A DNA stretch of 10,258 nt, taken from an uncultured Paracoccaceae bacterium. Lineage in GTDB: Bacteria > Pseudomonadota > Alphaproteobacteria > Rhodobacterales > Rhodobacteraceae. Shown here piece after piece: positions 1 to 9,600 of the stretch. How positions within the stretch are numbered: the stretch's first letter is position 1; each line of letters starts with the position of its first letter. The DNA lies in the NCBI GenBank assembly GCA_937916485.1, contig CALFSV010000374.1, positions 1-10,258 on the forward strand. The letters are read 5' to 3'. Under the pieces are notes generated by a model. The model was not told where the DNA came from, ran no database searches, and saw only the letters and a list, made by a program, of their open reading frames with translations. The translations under genes and the position numbers were made by a program.

Positions 1-632
1 GCCTCTAGTAGGACAATGCTGTCCCACAATGGCCCATTGAAGTCGTTGTAAAACCCAGCGGCCTCGGCAACGCTCAGAAGCGCGGTCGCGGCCATCCCGT
101 CATATTTGAGGTTCGACAAAAGCACGTTTTCGGCCAGATGTTTGTTCACCCGCTGACGCGTGACACGACGCCCTTTGGGTTCGGGCTTTGGCGGAGTAAA
201 CCCGGATGGGATCTCTCCAACCGACAAACGTCCGCGCGCAACCGTTTTGCCATTTTGTACCGCCTCGCCGTGATAGTCATAGCCTGTCGTTGTACTCAGC
301 CGATGCGCCGTGATCTGCGTCGCGGCCTTTTGGCAAAAATTCGGAAACTCGAACTTCATCCGCCGCAAAAAGACCGGATCGCGCGGGTCCGCGCCGTCGC
401 GGTAAAGGACATCGGCGCGCACCAACTGGCTGATCGCTTCTGATAGGTGCAGGCCCGAGACGTGGTCCAGCGGGTGGTCAAAGAACAGCGGGTGACCTTC
501 GTCGATGATCAATCCGGCTGCGGCCCGCGCTGACTTCCCCGACCCCACAGAGGGGCGCGAAATCAGCAGATTCATCGGGTCGGATTTCTGGCTGCTTGCG
601 TAGAGATCTAGATGCAACCGGTGCGCTTGGTC
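1..632 (-). other. AfsA-like (A-factor biosynthesis) double hot-dog domain, putative chain-release domain; C-terminus cut by window edge
   Basis: About 210 residues follow ACP-D in the same frame. The first repeat (residues about 3209-3350) has NLLISRPSV and then FFDHPLDHVSGLHLSEA (codons 435-485), the hallmark of the AfsA family. A second repeat starts near residue 3368 (VNKHLAENVLLSNLKYDG) and reaches FYND ... LLE at the window edge; the spacing from Asp to Glu is the same in both repeats. The first two bases complete a GCN alanine codon, giving LLEA. AfsA enzymes transfer a beta-ketoacyl group to dihydroxyacetone phosphate in gamma-butyrolactone synthesis. I infer that this domain releases the chain onto a C3 unit. 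His in DHP (474-476) and Glu in SEA (438-440) resemble the FabZ-type catalytic His/Glu pair, by analogy only. Alternative: a diverged DH-like hot-dog of other function. Confidence 0.85.
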
Positions 633-3600
633 GACATCTGCAGCCACCTCGCTTGGTTCTATAATCTCGTCCACCTGCTTTTGCAGGGCATCAAGCGTGC
701 GGACATGCAACAAGCGCTCGCCCAGACCCGCAACAGATTTCAGAGCAGGCAGTTGCGCCTGCAGACGGCTGACGATGGTCATTAACCCTATGCTGTCGAT
801 CCCCAAATCACCCAGCCCTGCCCCGCTGTCGATCTCGTCGCTTGGAATGCCAAGGAAGGCCGCTGTTATGGCTAAGACAGGGCTATCAGCGGGGCTAGCT
901 GCCAGCTGTGGTTCAGGCGCCTTGGCGGGCTTTGCCGCAGCTCCTGGCGCGCTGACCCAATAGCGGTCCCGCGCAAAGGGATAACTCGGTAACGCGATCC
1001 GGCGTGGCGGGTCGGTTCGAAACCGGGGCCAATCAACGGGCAACCCGTTCAACCACGCATCACATGCCGCCGAGATATCCATTTCGGCCACCCAGCGGTC
1101 CTGTAGCAGCGCCACATCAGAATCCGAAAGGCCGCTGGTTTGGGTGACATGCACGCTGCGAGCGGTCCCAGAGCGAAGTGTCTGGACCATCTCTTCGACG
1201 GAGCACGCCACAAAGGCCAAACGATGCGGCATCGCCTCGCGCCCCACCTGCAGCGTATGAGAAACCCGTGCCAACAGGCCGGGGGCATCTTGCAGCGCCT
1301 CAACATGGCTGGCCAAAGCCTTGGCCTGTGAAGTGAGCGCCTCGGCACTGCGCGCCGACAGCACTATGATCTCTTGCGAGGTATCAGGTTGCGCGCAGTC
1401 ACCATTGGGCCACGACATGTCCCCTTCCTCGAGGAGGACGCTAGCATTCACACCGCCAAATCCAAACGAACTGACACCTGTCATCAACCGCTTGCCCGGC
1501 GCTGGTTGCCACTCGCGTGTCTCAAGCGCCAGATCAAATGCACTGCCTTTGACCTTTACGGCAGGGTTCAGCGTCTCAAAGTTCAGGTTACCCGCAATCC
1601 GCCGGTGCCGCATCTGAAGCACAGCTTTGATCAGCCCAGCGACGCCTGCAGCGACCTCAAGATGGCCGATATGGGACTTGGCCGTGCCGACGACACATGT
1701 GCCGCCGTCCTCAGCACCGTGGGACTTAAAGGCCGACTTCAGCCCCTCGATCTCAATCGGATCACCCAATGCTGTGCCGGTGCCATGCGCCTCCCAGCAG
1801 GTTATGTCGCTGGCATCCACGCCCGCACGACCGATAACCTCGGCGATTAGGCTGGCCTGCGACGCGGGGTTCGGGGCAGTCAGCGATGCAGCGCGCCCGG
1901 CATGGGCCACGCCAGAAGCTTTGACAACAGCAAGCACCTCATCACCGTCACGCCGCGCATCGGCCAAGCGTTTGAGAACGACAATGCCCACACCCTCGCC
2001 ACGCACATAGCCATTGGCAGACGCGTCAAACGTCTTGCAGCGCCCATCAGGCGACAGCATCCCAGCTGACGCAAAGGCCACGTGCATGTCCGCATTGGGT
2101 ATCACGTTCACGCCGCCCGCAAGCGCCATGTCAGTATACCCCGCCTTAAGATCTTCGACCGCGCGATGCAGCGCCACAAGGCTTGAGGAACACGCCGTAT
2201 CAAAAGGTTCGCTGGGGCCCTGCAGGTTGAGCATATGGCTGATCCGGCTCGGCCCGATCGAGGCCACGTTGCCCGTCACCCATCGGGGATCGCAGGTGTC
2301 GCCGCGCGCCTCGATGTTACGACAGTAGCTCGAATTCGAGGTACCAATATAGAGCCCTGTCTTGGTGCCAGCGAGGCTTGCCGGTGCGTAACCTGCATTT
2401 TCAATCGCAGCCCAAGAATGGGTCATCATCACGCGCTGCTGAGGGTCGGTCAACTCGGCCTCGGTCGGCGACATACCGAACATTTCGGGGTCAAACTCGG
2501 CGACGCTGTCGGTAAACCCACCCCAATGCACGTTGGTTTTCCCCTGCTCAGTCCGAGGGTCACCATCAACCGCGCGCCAATCCCAACGCCATTCGGGTGG
2601 ACGCGTGATGACATCGCGCCCAGCCATGAGGTTGGCCCAGAACGTTTCGATACTGTCTGCGCCAGGGAATGCGCCGCTCATGCCGATGATTGCAATGTCC
2701 GTGCTGTTTTGCTCGGGCGCCGGAGGTGTGATTACTTCGGGGGCCTTTAACGCTGGTTGTGCGGTGGGCTCGGTCACAGCAAGCAATGGGGCTGGGACAG
2801 GCTGCAGCTCTGGATGCGGCGCCTCGGACGCGCCCACGCCGTAATCCGCCACCAAAGCCGCACAAAGATCGCCCACAGTGTCCGTCCCGTAGAACAATAT
2901 AGGCTTGACCTCGACGGCAAACCGCGAGGTCAAGCGGCTGCCAAGCTCTGCATAAAGCAGGCTGTCAAAGCCAAACTCCGCCATGCTGATATCGGCGTCC
3001 AACTCGTCCCGCGGGATTTGAATGAGCGCCGAGATATCCTCCAGCACTTCTGACAAAACCCCTTGTACCGGCGCGCGCTCCAAACGGTTGGCGGGTTCAG
3101 GCGTATGATTCGCGACAGGCTCGGGGCGCGGCATTTGAGCCTCTGGCGCAGGCTTGAGCCGGGCAGCAAGCCCGTCAACGCTCGGGCTTTCGTAGAATAG
3201 CGTCGGCGCGATCTCTGCCCCTATCAACGTCTCAAGCCTTGCGCCCATCTCGGCAAAATTGATCGAGGTAAGCCCGAATTCAGAGAACTCGGCATCGCTC
3301 GCGATGTCGTCCGGGCTGACATGCGCCATTTCTGCAATCATTGTCTTGAGCGTTTGGACTAGATCCAAGCTCGCCTGTGACGGCTGCTGCACAGATGTGC
3401 GATCCCGCGTCTTGTCCGGGCGGCTCGGCACACGCGCGGTCTTTAGCCCAGCCAAATCGACCAGCACGGTCCCACTTGGAGCTTTGATCTGAATGTCAGT
3501 TCGCGAACCATCACGCTGCTCTGCCACTGCGATATCAACTTGGCGTGGCAAAGGACCAAGGACACGGACACAGTCTAGGTAGACCGGAACGCTGGTGGGC

Positions 3601-6600
3601 AGGGTCTTCTGCCCCAACACTAGGCCAAGCGTGGTCTGTAACGCCGCATCGAGCATGTTTGGCGGCAAAGCCAGCTGTGCCTCAAACGCGCCTTCAGGGA
3701 GCACCTGCGCCAGTCTTGCCTCTACCTGCCCCTTCGCCAACTCAGCGCTTTGGATAAGGCGGAAGGCCGGGCCATAATCGATGCCCATTTGTTGGAACGC
3801 TTCGTAAAACCGCGCACCCTCAGAAGTCACAGCAGCCGCAGAGATTGAAGGAAGTGCGACAACATATGTCTCGGTACAGGCTCCAAGCTTGCCTGTAGCA
3901 AAAACCTTGCCCTGCGCATCCTCCAGACCAAAGTCCCAGCGGGGACCGTCGCCACGCACGGCGAGAGACAGCCCACGGGTGACATCTTCCGCCGTTACCA
4001 TAGAGCGGAACGTCAGGCCGGTAATCTCGACTGCATCTGCGCCCGTAATTTCAACCGCTGCTGCGCGGGCGATCTCGATATAGGCGGTAGCAGGGAGGAT
4101 TTGTCTCCCCTGCACGACATGATCTGTAAGAAAGCTCGCGTCCGGTCTAAAACTCAGGTCAAAACGCCACCCTTCGGACGTGCGGGTTCCCTCACCGATT
4201 AGGCGCGGCGGCGTATGTGCGGGCGTGTCCGCATCCTTGTACCAACAGCGCCGCATATCCATCGCGGTCGGAGGCAGGCGCAATCGTTGCGGCAGACCAC
4301 GGCCAGTCGCAAGGCGCCAATCACGCCAATTCATAGGTTGTCCTGCAACAAAGGTTTGCGCCATGTCCGCGGGCGCTACGTCCACAGCAGACACTCCGCC
4401 GGTTTTTCCGGCCCGAACAGCCCCTGTGAGGACCTGAGACGCGCGCCCAGACAGCCAAGCCCGCAGTTCATCTTCAAGTTCCGGCAAGCTCGCTGCTACG
4501 ACGCCCAAACGGTGGCGCAACGGAGCGCGACCCAGTTGCACCGTCGCGCATAGTGCGTCGATGCTGATCTCTGGATTGCCGCCAATGAAATTGAGAAGGC
4601 TCTGCGCGGTGGCCTTTAAGGCCTTTTCAGATTGCGCTGACAGTATGAAGACCTCCGGTCCCGCCTGCGGACTCACTGGCTTTGGCTCCGGTGCATTCTC
4701 GACCACGACATGCGCATTCACGCCGCCAAATCCGAATGAGCTAACCCCCGCAACGCGCCGGGATTGCGCGGACCAAGCGCGCATCTCATCCACCAGTTCG
4801 AAGGGCGTTCCATCTAGCTTAATTGCCGGGTTTACCGCCTGCCTATGCCGGTCCGGGATCAATGTACCGTGCCGCATTTGCAGGAGCATCTTGATCAAAC
4901 CGACAAGCCCAGCCGCCACTTCTGCATGGCCAACATGGGATTTGACGCTCGACAGGGCGATGCTGCCCGAGGGCGAGACAAAGCTCTCAACTGCCTTCGC
5001 AATCCCGGCAAATTCAATGGGGTCCCCCACTGCAGTGCCGGTCCCATGCAGTTCGATCGCGCCCACGTCCTGTGGCGTTACGCCTGCCTCGTGCCAAACC
5101 TGTTCGATTAACGCCTGCTGCGCCTGGGCGTTTGGTGCGAACAAGGAACTGGACTTGCCCGAGTGGTTCACGCCCGATCCACGGATTACGCCATAGATCG
5201 GCAGCCCCTCTGCCTGCGCAAAGCTTAGTGGTTTCAGAACCAGGCTGCAGACCGCTTCGGACCGGACATAGCCGTTCGCATTCGCGTCGAACGTCCGGCA
5301 CCGCCCTTCGGGGCTAAGCATCGCAGACCGCGCAAAACTGACATGCGCGTAGGGCATCATCATTGTGTTGGTTGCGCCCACGATGGCGCCGTCGCAACCA
5401 TTGTGGATAGCCTCAACCGCGCGGTGAAGCGCGACAAGGCCGCTGGAACAAGCCGTCTCCACCGGTTCGGAGGGTCCATGCAGGTCCAGATAGGCCGAGA
5501 TCCGATTAGGTGACATCGAGCCGACCATGCTTGACGGCGACATCTGCTTCAGAACCAGCCCATCCTCACGTGCCATATCTGCGTAATCACTGGGCGAGGT
5601 CGCCATGAACACCGCCATCGAAGATCCGGCAAGAGCCGTTGGCGCAATGCCGGCATCCTCTAGCGCGCGCCAAACATGGGTCAGCAAAAGGCGCTGGTGC
5701 GGGTCCATAAAAGCCGCCTCGCGTGGCGAGATCCCAAAAAACAGCGGATCGAATTGGCTCAGGTCCTCGAGGAAGCCACCGAATTTGATGTCGCTCTTGC
5801 CTGGTTCGGACTTCGGGTCCCCCCAAATGGCGCGCCAATCCCATCGATCCCCAGGAATCTCGGAAATGACTTCGGAGGCGGCCCGCAGGTTTTGCCAGAA
5901 CTGATCAATCGAATTGGCGCCTGGGAAGGCCCCACTCATCCCAACAATGGCGATTGGGTCCCGGGTCCGCGTTGGCTCTGTGCGCCGGATTGCGGGGGCC
6001 GCTACATCCGGTTGGTTCAAGGCAAGTTCTTCCGTGATCGCCGTGCTGACCTCGGCCAGAGTGGTGTTCGAGTAAAAGAGGCTAGGATCAATCTGCACCC
6101 CGAGCGTTTGGGTGCACTGCGCCGCAAGTTCCGTAAACGCGATACTGTCGAACCCAAGATCGGCGAGCGCTTCATGAACATCGAGGTCTTCTGGCGCGAC
6201 ACGAACGATCTCGGCCACCGTGGCCCGCAATTGCGCGAGCACGTCCTGTACGGGTTGCGGGCGTTTTTGCGGAGAAGGTTTTGGCTCCGCACGCGGTGCA
6301 CACGCGCTGCCGTCGTCCAAGGTCTCTATGATCTTTTCTGGCCGTCCATATCCCACCACGAATTGGCCGTCCCCTTGATGAAGGGCTGCGTTCAATGCGT
6401 ACATACCGGCATCTGTCGGCATCGCCTCCAACCCAAAGCGGTTGGACATCGCATGCGCAGCCGCCTCTGGCACCGTCATCCCGCCCTCGGCCCAAAGAGG
6501 CCAATTGATCGAGACGCTACGCCCGCCCCCCTGCCCTTGGGCCACCTTCACGGCTCGTTCGCTCACGAAACCGTCTTGCCATCCATTGGCAAAAGCATAG

Positions 6601-9600
6601 CTGCTCTGACCCATATTACCGCTTAGCCCGGCCAGGGAAGAGCACAGGACAAACGCCTCAAGCCGATCCCCTCGCGTGGCCCGGTCAAGGGCGAGTGTAC
6701 CGGCGATCTTGGGTGCGGCCACGGTGGCCGCGTCTTGTGGCGTAGTCGCCATCAAGAGCCCATCGCGCAGCACGCCAGCCGCATTAATGACAGCCGAAAT
6801 CTCAGTGCCCGCCGCGCGAATGTCCTGTAGACAGCGCGCCAGCGCGTCTTCGTCTGCGATGTCGAGCGCGTGGTAGCTCGGTACCGCACCTAGATCTTTC
6901 AGTTCGTTCAAGACAGCGTTGATGCGTGCGTCGGCGGCCCCGCGCCCCAATAGCACCAGCCGCGCGCCCGCGTTTTGCTTGCTCAGATGCCGCGCGAAAT
7001 GCAGCCCGATGCCGCCTGCGCCTCCGGCAATGATTACAGCGCCCTGAGGTGCGAACGCGGGTACGGAGGCCGAGGTTTGCGAAACCAGCGCCCGGACGAG
7101 GCGTTGTCCACCATTGTAACGGATAAAGCGGTCCTCGCTGCGCGCGTCTTCTGCCAAGACAGCAACATCGCCGGCGATCTGGATCACCTGTCCGTGCAAA
7201 CCGGACCGCTCAGACCGGAGACTGCCGACAAACCCACAAACGGCATGCACGAGTGACAATGGCGCATCGTTCGGCAGAACCAGCTGCAACCCACCTGGAA
7301 CCCTCGCGCTTCCAAAGATCGGTGCCAGCTCAGCAACCAAGGCCTCTAAGAGAGTGCCAGGTTGTGTGTCTGGGCTCAGGTCGATGACCTCGGCATCCTT
7401 TACCCCTGCCAAGCGCGCTCCAGTCAGATTGACGACCAAACGACCTTCGGGGGCCGCGCGTGTTGCTGTCACAGCAGCCGGTTTCCAATCTACGGTGAAG
7501 CAGGCAAGGCCCTCTACGGGATCCGTCTGCAAAGAAGCTTCGGGCGTAGCAACCAATTTGCGTGACACGCCCCAATATCGGTGCTTGGCGAAAGGATACC
7601 CCGGCAGTGTCACCCTTTGTGGCTGCCATGTCTCGCTCCTTGGCCAATCCACGGACAGCCCATCCAACCAAGCCTGCACGGCCTCTTGCCAGTCGGCAGG
7701 CAAAGCAAGAGGTGTCGGATTGAGTCCGGGCGCAACGCGCCGTAAATCTCGGATCGCATCAGCCAAGTTGTCGGCAACAACTACACAACGATGTTTGAGA
7801 TCGCGGCGTCCAGTTTGCAGCGTAAAGGCAACCCCTGCTAGGCTGGGCTGATGCTTCTCTAAGTGAACAGAAATGTTCTGCACTAGAACTGCAAGCTGAT
7901 CCGCTGAAGCTGCCGAAAGCGGCAAAACACATGGGCCGGTTTCTTGGTTGGCCTGATCCAGCTTCACATATTCGCCGATCACCAGATGCGCATTACTGCC
8001 GCCGGCCCCAAAAGAGCTCAGCCCCGCGATACGTGGCCCTTCGCCCTGCGGCCAGGGCATCGACGTGAGAGGGATGTCAAAACCAAGTCCTTGAAGGCCC
8101 AAATCAGGGTTCTGTGTCTGCGCATGGATATTTGGTGCAATCTCAGCGTGCCGGAGCTGCAACAAGAGTTTTGTGAGCCCTGCAATCCCGGCCGCGCTTT
8201 CGCAATGGCCGATATTCGCTTTGACCGAGCCTAGCGACAGCGCAGTATCGCCATACGCGCGACGTAGGCCGGCAATCTCAATCGGATCACCAAGCGAGGT
8301 GCCCGTGCCGTGACATTCAACAAAACTCACCTCATCCGGCGTGACCCGAGAGCGCGCCAATGCGTCCGCGATTGCATCACCTTGCGCCACCGGATCAGGC
8401 ACTGTGTAGCCATTGGCACGACCACCATGGTTGACCGCCGATCCCTTGATCACGGCCAAAATTGGATCGCCGTCGCGTTCTGCTGCATCAACTGGCTTCA
8501 AGACTACCGCGCCAACACCTTCGGACGGGACATAGCCATCACCGCCCGCACCGAACGCCCGGCACCGACCATCGCTCGCCTCGAACCCGCCATGGGCCAT
8601 CATCAGGTATTTGTTGGGGTGCAATGTCAGGTTCACGCCGCCAGCAACCGCCGCCTCGCACTCGCCGTTTTGCACCGCCTGCACTGCCAGATGGATCGCG
8701 CTGAGCGAAGATGAGCACATCGTATCCACGGCCATGCTCGGGCCCGTCAGATCCAACGCATAGGATACCCGGTTCGCAATCGACGCGGGACTTCCGGACA
8801 GGGCGGTCGGCGTTCCGGCTAGGGTCTGTTCAACGCCCAATAGCTGGTACTCTTCGTACATGACGCCAACAAAGACACCCACACGCTGACCAAGCGTTTC
8901 CGGTCTATGCCCGGCGCTTTCAATCGCGTGATAGCTCGTCTCAAGGAAGAGCCGCTCTTGCGGGTCGGCAAGCTCTGCATCTTTTGGAAGCATCCCAAAG
9001 AATGGCGCGTCGAATGCGTCGACATCGGTCAGGAAGCCGCCCCATTTGCTGCGGGTCTTGCCCTTGACTTTGTCCGAACTGAAATAGGGTGTGTGATCCC
9101 AGCGGTCTCGCGGGATCTCGGTGATGCTGTCGCGACCAGCGCGCAGGTTATCCCAGAATTGATCCAGTGTGTCGGCGCCAGGATAGCGCCCTGCCACGCC
9201 TATAATTGCAATGTCAGACGCATTTTCGAGCGGCCTAGCGGGAGTCTGAGCCGCCTTGCGGTCATATGTGCCATCCAAATGTTGGGCCAGACTGCGAAGC
9301 GTGCGGTACTCAAAGAAGAGCGTCTTTGGCAGTTCACCGAAATGCGCCTCAAGCTGCTCGGTCAGGTGAATCACCATGATCGAGTCCAGCCCGTAGCCTT
9401 CGAGCAGCGCTTCGGCGTCGATGCTCTCGGGCGGCAGCTTCAGCAGCGTTGCGATTTCAGCCCGCAGAACATCGATCACGTCTGTGCCACTGGGACTTGG
9501 AGGTAAAACTTCGAGTGCCGTGGAGTTTGGCGTTTCCTCTGATGGCGCATCGATCCAATAGCTGTCTTGCGCGAACGGATAGAGAGGCAGTGCAACAGGT

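Noticed and set aside
1..632. Reading the C-terminal hot-dog domain as a second dehydratase
   Set aside because: It lacks the HxxxGxxxxP and DxxxQ motifs that are plain in the real DH (3429-4187), and instead has the AfsA-type FFDHPLDHVSGL..SEA motif and a diverged second repeat.
2841..3371. Beta-branching carrier-protein pair
   Set aside because: Neither ACP has the tryptophan marker after the attachment serine, and no other beta-branching component is encoded in the window.
3429..4187. Pyran synthase or double-bond-shifting DH variant
   Set aside because: The proline of HxxxGxxxxP and the catalytic aspartate in DAALQ are both present, as in ordinary dehydratases.
4561..5196. Plus-strand open frame of 211 codons with many cysteines
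   Set aside because: The cysteines come from reading the Gly/Ala-rich KS-C sequence backwards, not from a metal-binding or knottin pattern; KS-C is clearly the real gene here.
5014..5301. Minus-strand short frame inside KS-C
   Set aside because: It is in a different frame from the continuous PKS reading frame, which contains the HGTGT histidine at 5046-5048.
5676..6626. Plus-strand open frame of 316 codons
   Set aside because: It lies exactly opposite KS-C, ACP-B and the KR, whose motifs are intact on the minus strand. Its translation is rich in Arg, Pro and His with no recognisable domain, as expected of an antisense shadow in GC-rich coding DNA.
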